Shown piece by piece: positions 1-12,830 of a stretch of DNA of 64,000 bases. The stretch's first letter is position 1. Each line of letters begins with the position of its first letter. The position numbers and the translations under genes were made by a program. Location: positions 520,501 to 584,500 of the forward strand of contig JAUIRK010001046.1 in NCBI GenBank assembly GCA_030549495.1, written 5' to 3'. This stretch comes from Nectonema munidae. Lineage: Eukaryota > Nematomorpha > Nectonematoida > Nectonematidae. The notes below the pieces were generated by a model. It did no database searches. It worked only from the letters and a program-made list of their open reading frames with translations, and was not told the origin of the DNA.

Positions 1-1624
1 TCAGTGTTAAATACTCCCTTTTTGTGCCTGAATCTGTTTAAATGCTTCCTGTTTGTGCTTTCATGTGTTTAAGTGTTCCCTGTTTGTGCCACCCTGTGTT
101 TAAGTTCTCCCTGTTTGTGCCTGCCTGTGTTTGAGTGCTCCCTGTTTGAGCTTGCCTGTGTTTGAGTGATCCTTGTTTGTATCTGCCTGTGTTATAGTGC
201 CCCATGTTTAAGTGCATCCTGTTTTTGCTGCTTGTGACTTCCTGTGTTTGAATGCCCCCTGTTGATACTTGTCTGTGTTAAAGTGCTCCCTTTTTGTGCC
301 TGTCTCTGTTTAAGTGCTCCCTGTTTGTGCATGCCTGTGTTTAAGTCTACATTTTGTGCCTGCGTGTGTTGGGTTCTCCCTGTTGGTGCCTGCATGTGTT
401 TAAGTGCTCCCTGTTTCTGCGTGCCTATTGTTTAAGTCCTACCTGTGTTTAAGTGCTCCTTGTTTGTGCCTGACCGTGTTTGGCTGCTCCCTGTTGATTG
501 AATGCTCCATGTTTTTGCCTGTATGCGCTTGAGTGATCGTCGTTTGTTAGTGCTCCCTGTTTTTGCCTGTATGTGCTTGAGTGCTTCCTGTTTGGGCCTC
601 CCTGTGTCTGAGTGCCCTTTGTTGGTGCTTGCCTGTGTTAAAGTGCTCCCTTTTTATGCCTGAATCTGTTTTAGTGCCCCCTGTTTGAGCCTGCTTAAGT
701 TTGAGTGCTCTCTTTTTTATGTCTGCCTGTGTTTGAGTGCCCCATATTTGTGCCTGCTTGTGTTTAAGTCTCCCTTTTGTGCCTGGGTGTGTTGGGTTCT
801 CTTTGTTGGTGCCTGCCTATGTTTAAGTGCTCCCGGTTTCTGCTTGCCTATGGTTTTAGTCCTACCTGTGTTTAAGTGCTCCTTGTTTGTTCCTGACCGT
901 GTTTGGGTGCTCCCTGTTGATTGAGTGCTCCTTGTTTGTTCCTGGCTGTGTTTGAGTGCTCCCTGTCTTTGCCTGTATGCGCTTGAGTGCTCGTCGTTTG
1001 TTAGTGTTCCCTTTTTTTGCCTGTATGTGCTTCTGTGTCTGAGTGTCCACTGTTGGTGCTTGCCTGTTTTAAAGTGCTCCCTTTTTGTGCCTGAATCTGT
1101 TTAAGTGCTCCCTGTTTGTGCTTACGTGTTCCCTGTTTGTTGCTCCTGTGTTTAAGTCCTCCCTGTTTGTGTTTAAGTCCTCCCTGTTTGTGACTGCCTG
1201 TGTTTGAGTGCTCCCTGTTTGAACTTGCCTGTGTTTGAGTGCTACTTGTTTGTGCCTGACTGTGTTTGAGTGCTCCCTATTGATTGAGTGCTAGTTGCTT
1301 GTTCCTTTGTTGCTGCTTGCCTGTGTTAAAGTGCTCCCTTTTTATGCCTGAATCTGCTTAAGTGCTCCTGTTTGTGGCTGCATGTTGTTTAAGTGCTCCC
1401 TGCTTGTGTTTGAGTGCTGCATATTTTTACCTGCCTGAGTTTGAGTGTCCCATGTTTGGGTCTGCTTGTGTTTGAGTGTTTAAATGCTCCTGTTGTATGA
1501 ATGTTGCCTGTTTTTGTCTGAATGTTGTTTAAGTGCTCCCTGTTTGTTGTTTATGTGCTCCCTGTGTGATCGAGTGTTACCTGTTTGTGCCTGTCTGTTG
1601 TTTGAGTGGCACCATGTTTGTGCT
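1..1624. repeat. Satellite block, divergent monomers
   Basis: A tandem array of roughly 30-31 bp monomers. The recurrent words are GTGTTTAAGTGCTCCCTG and TTTGTGCCTGCCTGTG, with many point variants such as TTTGAGTGCTCC and TTGGTGCTTGCC. Both strands show short open frames rich in QTGSTQTQAGT-like (minus) or CLCLSAPCL-like (plus) residues. These follow from the monomer and are not gene evidence. Monomers here are more divergent than in the 2.2-11.2 kb block, and I do not see the 2-kb higher-order period. The array runs off the left edge of the window. Confidence 0.9.
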
Positions 1625-2076
1625 ATCTCCCGTAAATTGTTACAACCGCAAAGATCATCGGTACCCCTAATAATTATTGATATCCTCCAGAAGGATTATT
1701 AGTAGACATAAAGATCAATGTTACACGCAGATACGATAATTTACATAATAAAACGAATTAGCAAATCAGATTATCATACAAATCAGTAGACAATATAAAA
1801 TAAAATGAGAATAATTTATCTTTTACCATATAAAATCTTAATCAAAAGTAGAAGGATGTGTTTATTTAAATTAAAAATAAATTTGTGTAAATCTAATGAA
1901 ATCTTTTAACTTGAATTTTTTAAAAATTAGGTAATAGAATTAAGAAAAAATAAAATTTTTAAACTAAATAACTTAGTCTAAAGAAAAAAACTATTATTAA
2001 CAGTTTACATATTTAAAAATTATTTATAATGGTTATCCTTTATAGAAATCAAAATTTTAATACCATTAAAAACCTA
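1625..2076. other. AT-rich unique spacer inside satellite
   Basis: About 450 bp without satellite monomers, very AT-rich, with no recognisable coding or transposon signature. It ends at the SINE that starts near 2077, so the satellite is interrupted by a unique segment plus a SINE. Confidence 0.6.
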
Positions 2077-2183
2077 GGCGAGTAGGGTTGGTTGGATGCT
2101 GGATTTTATTACTCAAGATCTTGGGTTCAATCCCGCAACAAGCCTGCTTTCCTCATAGTTCGATACAAGCGGCGCAATTGTGG
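2077..2183 (+). mobile_element. tRNA-derived SINE, 3'-truncated copy
   Basis: It contains a pol III A-box-like stretch (TTGGTTGGATGCTGG) and a B-box-like stretch (TTGGGTTCAATCCCGC), followed by the family tail CATAGTTCGATACAAGCGG. It matches the minus-strand copies at 42684-42820 and 55074-55208. Those continue into a shared GTGTTTTCATCGAGA-type 3' part that is missing here, where satellite resumes directly. The tRNA-like head could suggest a tRNA gene, but the repeated non-tRNA tail argues for a SINE. Confidence 0.75.
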
Positions 2184-5100
2184 CCTGCTTCTGTTTGAAT
2201 GCCTCCTGTTTTTGCGTACATGTTGTTTACGTGCTCTCTGTTTGTGTCTGCCTGTGTTTGAGTCCTCCTTGTTTGTGGGTTTCTGTGTTTGAGTGCCCCT
2301 TGTTGGTGCATGCCTGTGTTTAAGTGCTCCCTGTTTCTGCTTGCCTCTTGTTTAAGTCCTACCTGTGTTTAAGTGCTCCTTGTTTGTGCCTGACTATGTT
2401 TGGGTGCTCTTTGTTGATTGAGTGCTCGTTGTTTGTTCCTGCCTGTGTTTGAGTGCTCCCTGTTTTGCCTGAATGTGTTTGAGTGCTCCATGTTTGTTCT
2501 TGCATGTGTTTAAGTGTTTTCTGTTTGTGCCTGCCTGTGTTTAAGTCCTCCCTGTTTGTGCCTGCCTGTGTTTGAGTGCTCCCTGTTTGAGTGCCCCTTT
2601 TTTGTGTCTTCCTGTGTTATAGTGCCCCATGTTTGAGTGCCTTCTGTTTTTGCCTGCTTGTGCCTTCCTGTTTTTGCTGGTGCTTGCCTGTATTAAAGTG
2701 CTCCCTTTATGTGCCTTTCTCTGTTTAAGTGCTCCCTTTTTGTGCCTGTCTCTGTTTAAGTGCTCCCTGTTTGTCCATGCCTGTGTTTAAGTTTCACATT
2801 TGTGCCTGCGTGTGTTGGGTTTTTCCTGTTTGAGTGCTCCCTGTTGGTGCCTGCCTATGTTTAAGTGCTCCCTGTTTCTGCTTGCCTTTGTTTAAGTCCT
2901 ACCTGTGTTTAAGTGCTCCTTGTTTGTTCCTGACCGTGTTTGGGTGCTCCCTGTTGATTGAGTGCTCGTTGTTTGTTCCTGTATGTGTTTAAGTGCTCCC
3001 TGTTTTTGCCTGTATGCGCTTGAGTGCTTCTCGTTTGTTAGTGCCTGTGTTAGAGTGCTCCCTGTTTTTGCCTATATGTGCTTGAGTGCTTCCTGTGTCT
3101 GAGTGCTCTCTGTTGGTGCTTGCCTGTGTTTAAGTGCTCCCTTTTTATGCCTGACTCTGTTATAGTGCTCCCAGTTTGAGCCTGCTTGTGTTTGAGTGCT
3201 TCCTTTTTGTGTCTGCCTGTGTTATAGTGCCCAATGTTTGTGCCTGCCTGTTGTTTAAGTGCTCCCTGTTTGTGTCTGCCTGTATTTGAGTGCCCCATAT
3301 TTGTGCCTGCTTGTGTTTAAGTGCCCGCCTGTGTTTGAGTCGTTCTTGTTTGTGCGTTCCTGTGTTTGAATGGGCCCTGTTGGTGCTGAATGAATCTATT
3401 TAAGTGCTGCCTGTTTGTGGTTGTGTGTGTTTAATTATTCCCTGTTTGTGCCTGCCTGTGTTTAAGTCCTCCCTGTTTGTCCCTGACTGTGTTTGAGTGC
3501 TCCCTGGTTGAACCAGCCTGTGTTGAGTGCTGTGTTATAGTTCTCCATGTTTGAATGCCTCCTGTTTTTGCTTGCTTGTGCCTTCCTGTGTTTGAATGTC
3601 CCCTGTTGGTGCTTGTCTGTGTTAAAGTGCTCCCATTGTGTGCCTGTCTCTGATTAAGTGTTCCCTGTTTCTGCCTGCCTGTGTTTAAGTCCTCCCTGTA
3701 CGTGCCTGCCTGTGTTTGAGTGCTCCCTGTTTGAGCCTGTCTGTGTTTGAGGACTCCTTGTTTGTGTCTACCTGTGTTATAGTACCCCATGTTTGTGCCT
3801 GCCTCTGTTTGAATGTCTCCTGTTTTCCATGCATGTTGTTTAAGTGCTTTCTGTTTGTTCCTTCCTGTGTTTGAGTGCCCTCTGTTGGTGCTTGCCTGTG
3901 TTAAAGTGCTCCCTTTTTGTGCCTGAATCTGTTTAAGTGCTCCCAGTTTGTGCTTGCATGTGTTTAAGTGTCCCCTGCTTGTGCCTGCCTGTGTTTAAGT
4001 CCTTCTTGTTTGTTCCTGCCTGTGTTTGAGTGCTCCCTGTTTGGGCCTGCCTGTGTTTAAGTGCTCCTTGTTTGTCTGCCTGTGTTTTAGTGCCCCATGT
4101 TTGTACCTGTCTCTGTTTGAGTGCCTCCTGTTTTTGCCTGCTTGTGTTTGAGTGCTTCCTTTTTGTGTCTGCCTGTGTTATAGTGCTTTCTGTTGTTTAA
4201 GTGTCCCCTGCTTGTGCCTGCCTGTGTTTAAGTCCTTCTTGTTTGTTCCTGCCTGTGTTTGAGTGCTCCCTGTTTGGGCCTGCCTGTGTTTAAGTGCTCC
4301 TTGTTTGCCTGCTTCTGTTTGAGTGCTTCCTGTTTGTGCCTTTCTGTGTTTGAGTGCCCTTTGTAGGTGCTTGCCTGTGTTAAAGTACTAACCTTTTGTG
4401 CCTGTCTCTTTTTATGTACTCGCTATTGGTGCCTGCCTGTATTTAAGTCCACCCTGTTCGTGCCTGCGTGTGTTAGGTTCTCCCTGTTTGAGCCTGACTG
4501 TGTTTGACTGCTCCCTGTTGGTGCCTGCCTGTGTTTTAGTACTCCCTCATTCAGTTTGCCTACCTGTGTTTAAGTTCTCCTTATTTGTGGCTAACCGTGT
4601 TTGTGTGCTCCCTGTTGTTTGAGTGCTCGTCGTTTGTTCCTGCCTGAGTTTGAGTGCTCTCTGTTTTTGCCTGTATGTGTTTGAATGCTTCCTGTGTCTG
4701 AGTGCCCTCTGCTGGTGCTTGCCTGGGTTAAAGTGCTCCCTTTTTGTGCCTTTCTCTGTTTAAGTGCTCCCTGTTTGTCCATGCCTGTGTTAAGTCTCCC
4801 TTTTGTGCCTGCGTGTGTTGGGTTTTTCCTGTTTGAGTGCTCCCTGTTGGTGCCTGCCTATGTTTAAGTGCTTCCTGTTTCTGCTTGCCTTTGTTTAAGT
4901 CCTACCTGTGTTTAAGTGCTCCTTGTTTGTTCCTGACCGTGTTTGGGTGCTCCCTGTTGATTGAGTGCTCGTTGTTTGTTCCTGTCTGTGTTTAAGTGCT
5001 CCCTGTTTTTGCCTGTATGCGCTTGAGTGCTTCTCGTTTGTTAGTGCCTGTGTTTGAGTGCTCCCTGTTTTTGCCTATATGTGCTTGAGTGCTTCCTGTT

Positions 5101-8100
5101 TGTGCCTTCCTGTGTCTGAGTGCTCTCTGTTGGTGCTTGCCTGTGTTTAAGTGCTCCCTTTTTATGCCTGACTCTGTTTTAGTGCTCCCAGTTTGAGCCT
5201 GCTTGTGTTTGAGTGCTTCCTTTTTGTGTCTGCCTGTGTTATAGTGCCCAATGTTTGTGCCTGCCTGTTGTTTAAGTGCTCCCTGTTTGTGTCTGCCTGT
5301 GTTTGAGTGCCCCATATTTGTGCCTGCTTGTGTTTAAGTGCCCGCCTGTGTTTGAGTCGTTCTTGTTTGTGCGTTCCTGTGTTTGAATGGCCCCTGTTGG
5401 TGCTGAATGAATCTATTTAAGTGCTGCCTGTTTGTGGTTGTGTGTGTTTAATTATTCCCTGTTTGTGCCTGCCTGTGTTTAAGTCCTCCCTGTTTGTCCC
5501 TGACTGTGTTTGAGTGCTCCTTGGTTGAACCAGCCTGTGTTGAGTGCTGTGTTTATGTCCTGTGTTATAGTTCTCCATGTTTGAATGCCTCCTGTTTTTG
5601 CTTGCTTGTGCCTTCCTGTGTTTGAATGTCCCCTGTTGGTGCTTGCCTGTGTTAAAGTGCTCCCTTTGTGTGCTTGTCTCTGATTAAGTGTTCCCTGTTT
5701 CTGCCTGCCTGTGTTTAAGTCCTCCCTGTACGTCCCTGCCTGTGTTTGAGTGCTCCCTGTTTGAGCCTGTCTGTGTTTGAGGACTCCTTGTTTGTGTCTA
5801 CCTGTGTTATAGTACCCCATGTTTGTGCCTGCCTCTGTTTGAATGTCTCCTGTTTTCCATGCATGTTGTTTAAGTGCTTTCTGTTTGTTCCTTCCTGTGT
5901 TTGAGTGCCCTCTGTTGGTGCTTGCCTGTGTTAAAGTGCTCCCTTTTTGTGCCTGAATCTGTTTAAGTGTTCCCAGTTTGTGCTTGCATGTGTTTAAGTG
6001 TCCCCTGCTTGTGCCTGCCTGTGTTTAAGTCCTTCTTGTTTGTTCCTGCCTGTGTTTGAGTGCTCCCTGTTTGGGCCTGCCTGTGTTTAAGTGCTCCTTG
6101 TTTGTCTGCCTGTGTTTTAGTGCCCCATGTTTGTACCTGTCTCTGTTTGAGTGCCTCCTGTTTTTGCCTGCTTGTGTTTGAGTGCTTCCTTTTTGTGTCT
6201 GCCTGTGTTATAGTGCCCAATGTTTGTGCCTGCCTGTTGTTTAAGTGTCCCCTGCTTGTGCCTGCCTGTGTTTAAGTCCTTCTTGTTTGTTCCTGCCTGT
6301 GTTTGAGTGCTCCCTGTTTGGGCCTGCCTGTGTTTAAGTGCTCCTTGTTTGCCTGCTTGTGTTTGAGTGCTTCCTGTTTGTGCCTTTCTGTGTTTGAGTG
6401 CCCTTTGTAGGTGCTTGCCTGTGTTAAAGTACTAACTTTTTGTGCCTGTCTCTTTTTATGTACTCGCTATTGGTGCCTGCCTGTATTTAAGTCCACCCTG
6501 TTCGTGCCTGCGTGTGTTAGGTTCTCCCTGTTTGAGCCTGACTGTGTTTGAGTGCTCCCTGTTGGTGCCTGCCTGTGTTTTAGTACTCCCTCATTCAGTT
6601 TGCCTACCTGTGTTTAAGTTCTCCTTATTTGTGGCAAACCGTGTTTGTGTATTCCCTGTTGTTTGAGTGCTCGTCGTTTGTTCCTGCCTGAGTTTGAGGG
6701 CTCTCTGTTTTTGCCTATATGTGTTTGAGTGCTTCCTGTGTCTGAGTGCCCTCTGCTGGTGCTTGCCTGGGTTAAAGTGCTCCCTTTTTGTGCCTTTCTC
6801 TGTTTAAGTGCTCCCTGTTTGTCCATGCCTGTGTTTAAGTTTCCCTTTTGTGCCTGCATGTGTTGGGTTTTTCCTGTTTGAGTGCTCCCTGTTGGTGCCT
6901 GCCTATGTTTAAGTGCTCCCTGTTTCTGCTTGCCTTTGTTTAAGTCCTACCTGTGTTTAAGTGCTCCTTGTTTGTTCCTGACCGTGTTTGTGTGCTCCCT
7001 GTTGATTGAGTGCTCGTTGTTTGTTCCTGTCTGTGTTTAAGTGCTCCCTGTTTTTGCCTGTATGCGCTTGAGTGCTTCTCGTTTGTTAGTGCCTGTGTTA
7101 GAGTGCTCCCTGTTTTTGCCTATATGTGCTTGAGTGCTTCCTGTGTCTGAGTGCTCTCTGTTGGTGCTTGCCTGTGTTTAAGTGCTCCATTTTTATGCCT
7201 GACTCTGTTATAGTGCTTCCAGTTTGAGCCTGCTTGTGTTTGAGTGCTTCTTTTTTGTGTCTGCCTGTGTTATAGTGCCCAATGTTTGTGCCTGCCTGTT
7301 GTTTAAGTGCTCCCTGTTTGTGTCTGCCTGTGTTTGAGTGCCCCATATTTGTGCCTGCTTGTGTTTAAGTGCCCGCCTGTGTTTGAGTCGTTCTTGTTTG
7401 TGCGTTCCTGTGTTTGAATGGCCCCTGTTGGTGCTGAATGTATCTATTTAAGTGCTGCCTGTTTGTGGTTGTGTGTGTTTAATTATTCCCTGTTTGTGCC
7501 TGCCTGTGTTTAAGTCCTCCCTGTTTGTCCCTGACTGTGTTTGAGTGCTCCCTGGTTGAACCAGCCTGTGTTGAGTGCTGTGTTATAGTTCTCCATGTTT
7601 GAATGCCTCCTGTTTTTGCTTGCTTGTGCCTTCCTGTGTTTGAATGTCCCCTGTTGGTGCTTGCCTGTGTTAAAGTGCTCCCATTGTGTGCCTGTCTCTG
7701 ATTAAGTGTTCCCTGTTTCTGCCTGCCTGTGTTTAAGTCCTCCCTGTACGTGCCTGCCTGTGTTTGAGTGCTCCCTGTTTGAGCCTGTCTGTGTTTGAGG
7801 ACTCCTTGTTTGTGTCTACCTGTGTTATAGTACCCCATGTTTGTGCCTGCCTCTGTTTGAATGTCTCCTGTTTTCCATGCATGTTGTTTAAGTGCTTTCT
7901 GTTTGTTCCTTCCTGTGTTTGAGTGCCCTCTGTTGGTGCTTGCCTGTGTTAAAGTGTTCCCTTTTTGTGCCTGAATCTGTTTAAGTGCTCCCAGTTTGTG
8001 CTTGCATGTGTTTAAGTGTCCCCTGCTTGTGCCTGCCTGTGTTTAAGTCCTTCTTGTTTGTTCCTGCCTGTGTTTGAGTGCTCCCTGTTTGGGCCTGCCT

Positions 8101-11100
8101 GTGTTTAAGTGCTCCTTGTTTATCTGCCTGTGTTTAGTGCCCCATGTTTGTACCTGTCTCTGTTTGAGTGCCTCCTGTTTTTGCCTGCTTGTGTTTGAGT
8201 GCTTCCTTTTTGTGTCTGCCTGTGTTATAGTGCCCAATGTTTGTGCCTGCCTGTTGTTTAAGTGTCCCCTGCTTGTGCCTGCCTGTGTTTAAGTCCTTCT
8301 TGTTTGTTCCTGCCTGTGTTTGAGTGCTCCCTGTTTGGGCCTGCCTGTGTTTAAGTGCTCCTTGTTTGCCTGCTTGTGTTTGAGTGCTTCCTGTTTGTGC
8401 CTTTCTGTGTTTGAGTGCCCTTTGTAGGTGCTTGCCTGTGTTAAAGTACTAACTTTTTGTGCCTGTCTCTTTTTATGTACTCGCTATTGGTGCCTGCCTG
8501 TATTTAAGTCCACCCTGTTCGTGCCTGCGTGTGTTAGGTTCTCCCTGTTTGAGCCTGACTGTGTTTGAGTGCTCCCTGTTGGTGCCTGCCTGTGTTTTAG
8601 TACTCCCTCATTCAGTTTGCCTACCTGTGTTTAAGTTCTCCTTATTTGTGGCTAACCGTGTTTGTGTGCTCCCTGTTGTTTGAGTGCTCGTCGTTTGTTC
8701 CTGCCTGAGTTTGAGTGCTCTCTGTTTTTGCCCATATGTGTTTGAGTGCTTCCTGTGTCTGAGTGCCCTCTGCTGGTGCTTGCCTGGGTTAAAGTGCTCC
8801 CTTTTTGTGCCTTTCTCTGTTTAAGTGCTCCCTGTTTGTCCATGCCTGTGTTTAAGTTTCCCTTTTGTGCCTGCGTGTGTTGGGTTTTTCCTGTTTGAGT
8901 GCTCCCTGTTGGTGCCTGCCTATGTTTAAGTGCTCCCTGTTTCTGCTTGCCTTTGTTTAAGTCCTACCTGTGTTTAAGTGCTCCTTGTTTGTTCCTGACC
9001 GTGTTTGTGTGCTCCCTGTTGATTGAGTGCTCGTTGTTTGTTCCTGTCTGTGTTTAAGTGCTCCCTGTTTTTGCCTGTATGCGCTTGAGTGCTTCTCGTT
9101 TGTTAGTGCCTGTGTTAGAGTGCTCCCTGTTTTTGCCTATATGTGCTTGAGTGCTTCCTGTGTCTGAGTGCTCTCTGTTGGTGCTTGCCTGTGTTTAAGT
9201 GCTCCATTTTTATGCCTGACTCTGTTATAGTGCTCCCAGTTTGAGCCTGCTTGTGTTTGAGTGCTTCTTTTTTGTGTCTGCCTGTGTTATAGTGCCCAAT
9301 GTTTGTGCCTGCCTGTTGTTTAAGTGCTCCCTGTTTGTGTCTGCCTGTGTTTGAGTGCCCCATATTTGTGCCTGCTTGTGTTTAAGTGCCCGCCTGTGTT
9401 TGAGTCGTTCTTGTTTGTGCGTTCCTGTGTTTGAATGGCCCCTGTTGGTGCTGAATGAATCTATTTAAGTGCTGCCTGTTTGTGGTTGTGTGTGTTTAAT
9501 TATTCCCTGTTTGTGCCTGCCTGTGTTTAAGTCCTCCCTGTTTGTCCCTGACTGTGTTTGAGTGCTCCCTGGTTGAACCAGCCTGTGTTGAGTGCTGTGT
9601 TATAGTTCTCCATGTTTGAATGCCTCCTGTTTTTGCTTGCTTGTGCCTTCCTGTGTTTGAATGTCCCCTGTTGGTGCTTGCCTGTGTTAAAGTGCTCCCA
9701 TTGTGTGCCTGTCTCTGATTAAGTGTTCCCTGTTTCTGCCTGCCTGTGTTTAAGTCCTCCCTGTACGTGCCTGCCTGTGTTTGAGGACTCCTTGTTTGTG
9801 TCTACCTGTGTTATAGTACCCCATGTTGTGCCTGCCTCTGTTTGAATGTCTCCTGTTTTCCATGCATGTTGTTTAAGTGCTTTCTGTTTGTTCCTTCCTG
9901 TGTTTGAGTGCCCTCTGTTGGTGCTTGCCTGTGTTAAAGTGTTCCCTTTTTGTGCCTGAATCTGTTTAAGTGCTCCCAGTTTGTGCTTGCATGTGTTTAA
10001 GTGTCCCCTGCTTGTGCCTGCCTGTGTTTAAGTCCTTCTTGTTTGTTCCTGCCTGTGTTTGAGTGCTCCCTGTTTGGGCCTGCCTGTGTTTAAGTGCTCC
10101 TTGTTTGTCTGCCTGTGTTTTAGTGCCCCATGTTTGTACCTGTCTCTGTTTGAGTGCCTCCTGTTTTTGCCTGCTTGTGTTTGAGTGCTTCCTTTTTGTG
10201 TCTGCCTGTGTTATAGTGCCCAATGTTTGTGCCTGCCTGTTGTTTAAGTGTCCCCTGCTTGTGCCTGCCTGTGTTTAAGTCCTTCTTGTTTGTTCCTGCC
10301 TGTGTTTGAGTGCTCCCTGTTTGGGCCTGCCTGTGTTTAAGTGCTCCTTGTTTGCCTGCTTGTGTTTGAGTGCTTCCTGTTTGTGCCTTTCTGTGTTTGA
10401 GTGCCCTTTGTAGGTGCTTGCCTGTGTTAAAGTACTAACTTTTTGTGCCTGTCTCTTTTTATGTACTCGCTATTGGTGCCTGCCTGTATTTAAGTCCACC
10501 CTGTTCGTGCCTGCGTGTGTTAGGTTCTCCCTGTTTGAGCCTGACTGTGTTTGAGTGCTCCCTGTTGGTGCCTGCCTGTGTTTTAGTACTCCCTCATTCA
10601 GTTTGCCTACCTGTGTTTAAGTTCTCCTTATTTGTGGCAAACCGTGTTTGTGTACTCCCTGTTGTTTGAGTGCTCGTCGTTTGTTCCTGCCTGAGTTTGA
10701 GTGCTCTCTATTTTTGCCTATATCTGTTTGAGTGCTTCCAGTGTCTGAGTGCCCTCTGCTGGTGCTTGCCTGGGTTAAAGTGCTCTCTTTTTGTGCCTTT
10801 CTCTGTTTAAGTGCTCCCTGTTTGTCCATGCCTGTGTTTAAGTTTCCCTTTTGTGCCTGCGTGTGTTGGGTTTTTCCTGTTTGAGTGCTCCCTGTTGGTG
10901 CCTGCCTATGTTTAAGTGCTCCCTGTTTCTGCTTGCCTTTGTTTAAGTCCTACCTGTGTTTAAGTGCTCCTTGTTTGTTCCTGACCGTGTTTGGGTGCTC
11001 CCTGTTGATTGAGTGCTCGTTGTTTGTTCCTGTCTGTGTTTAAGTGCTCCCTGTTTTTGCCTGTATGCGCTTGAGTGCTTCTCGTTTGTTAGTGCCTGTG

Positions 11101-11180
11101 TTAGAGTGCTCCCTGTTTTTGCCTATATGTGCTTGAGTGCTTCCTGTGTCTGAGTGCTCTCTGTTGGTGCTTGCCTGTTT
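2184..11180. repeat. Satellite with ~2.02-kb higher-order repeat
   Basis: The ~30-bp monomers are arranged in a higher-order unit of about 2.02 kb, repeated almost exactly. The marker GAGTCGTTCTTGTTTGTGCG recurs at 3337, 5354, 7385 and 9402, giving spacings of 2017, 2031 and 2017 bp. Units differ by scattered substitutions and small indels; one copy, for example, lacks one monomer near 9780. The last unit is cut at about 11180. Adjacent monomers within a unit are far more diverged than equivalent monomers in neighbouring units, which is typical of higher-order satellite turnover by unequal exchange. Small ORFs such as those at 3050-3298, 7098-7346 and 9115-9363 (minus) recur only because the unit recurs. 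Confidence 0.93.
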
Positions 11181-11867
11181 TGTAAATATTTTGTAATCAA
11201 CATTTTTACCTTATAATCAAAATTTTCTAGATTATAAATAAAATTATTTGTGTTATCAATAGTGAAGGGCGATACTAAAGTTTTGTATGATTTCGATTAC
11301 GATGTCGATTCTTAGAAAATACACGCCAATTCCTATATCTATTATTTTTATTTTGAAACTATATTTTTTGCAAATCGACTAGATATTCATTAGCAATTAT
11401 TGTCTTTGATTAAGTTGAGAAAACAAAAAAAAAACATCCAATTTTTTTATTTTATTAACCTTTTACACAAACGGCAAAAACATTTTTAAAACGATAACTA
11501 ATCTGAAAATGACTTAAAAATTCTACTTTTACAAATATTTCGCCAAACTTTTAACAGTATTACTTATTTTACCTTCTATATTCTGATGCAGTCAAAATAA
11601 AAATTATAAACGTAGACAAAACCGAACTTTTGATTGAATTCAAAAGAATTTTGTTTTGGGCAATTGATGCCAAACTACGCACATCATTTACCTGATTACA
11701 TCCTTTAATAATGATAAACCGAAGATGTACATGATTCCAAGAACAAAAGAGCCCTTAAGTCCTTGGATTATTCTTTTCAATTAAAACACATTCCCAACCT
11801 ACAGAAGTCATAAATAAACACTCGTGATCATAAATGAAATCTTTCAATATAATATACCGTTTTTACA

Positions 11868-12048
11868 AGTTCGTCCTTTTCCAATTTAAGTTCGTCCTTT
11901 TCCAATTTAAGTTCGTCCTTTTCCAATTTAAGTTCGTCCTTTTCTAATTTAAGTTCGTCTTTTTCCAATTTAAGTTTGTCCTTTTTCATTTTAAGTTCGT
12001 TCTTTTCCATTTTAAGTTCGTTCTTTTCCATTTTAAGTTCGTTCTTTT
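11868..12048. repeat. 21-bp tandem array in left TIR (first part)
   Basis: About eight copies of a 21-bp unit containing AAGTTCGTCCTTTTCC. The array resumes at 14655-14825 after the inserted hAT element. Because the unit length is a multiple of three, several frames stay open and give coiled-coil-like LEKDELK repeats. These are repeat artefacts. Confidence 0.9.
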
Positions 12049-12284
12049 CAGGGGCGCACATCCTCGAAATTATTGGGGGGCGAAATTTTTTTGTTGCAAT
12101 TTTCAAAATTTGTGGTCTGGAAATACAGCGGGAGACCAAATATTCAAGCAATCGTTTAAAATAGAGTGTATTCAGCGCATACCTAAATTTATAAGACTAC
12201 TTTATATTTTTTTTTTACAAATTTGGTGAATTTAAATACTATACTTCCAGCGAAAATATTTTAATTAAATTTGCATATCGAATA

Positions 12285-12830
12285 TGGTGCCTAGAAAAAA
12301 TGCCCTGGAAAAAATGTCGCCAATTAAAAAGTAGGAACCCCCAGTAAAAATGCAACCGAAAAAATGCCCCAATTTAAAATTAGGAAAAAATGCCCCAACA
12401 CAAAAAATTTCAAAAAATTATTAATTAAAATTAAAAAAATTTTTTTTTAAAAAGATATGTGAAATAAAGATTTTTGTAAAAAAACAAAGAGTTAACTTTT
12501 CAAGTAAACTAAAAAACTCAGCATAGGAAAATTTTTTAAATACAAAAATTTATAAAACAGCAAATATTTTTGGACTTTGTGTGTATCAGAACACTTTCTA
12601 AATATAATTTGTGTTTTAACTGATTTTAAGAACACATTCCCACAAAACTGCACCTTTGTTATTGTTTTCAAGAACTTTATAAAGAAAAAAACCCTATAGA
12701 TTAAGAAATTTTGGAAATTTAGCCTTTCGTGGTACCAAATGAAAATATTTATATAATTAAAAAAATCCTGAAAATCAAAAATTAGGGGGCATTTTTTCCT
12801 ACTTTTTAATTGGGAGCATTTTTACCTACA
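12285..12830. mobile_element. Inverted-repeat MITE nested in the hAT element
   Basis: The left end carries CCAATTAAAAAGTAGGAA near 12330. The right end carries the inverted form CCTACTTTTTAATTGGGA near 12800. Both ends are rich in the motif AAAAAATGCCCC or its complement. The middle is AT-rich without an ORF. It looks like a foldback or MITE-type element; the superfamily is not assignable from what I see. Confidence 0.6.

Noticed and set aside
3431-3790. 119-aa QTGSTQTQ-type proteins and their repeats at +2 kb intervals
   Set aside because: They arise from the satellite monomer and recur only with the higher-order unit; no start context, splice sites or conserved domain.
11828-12151. 107-aa LEKDELK protein
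   Set aside because: Same 21-bp array artefact in copy A.
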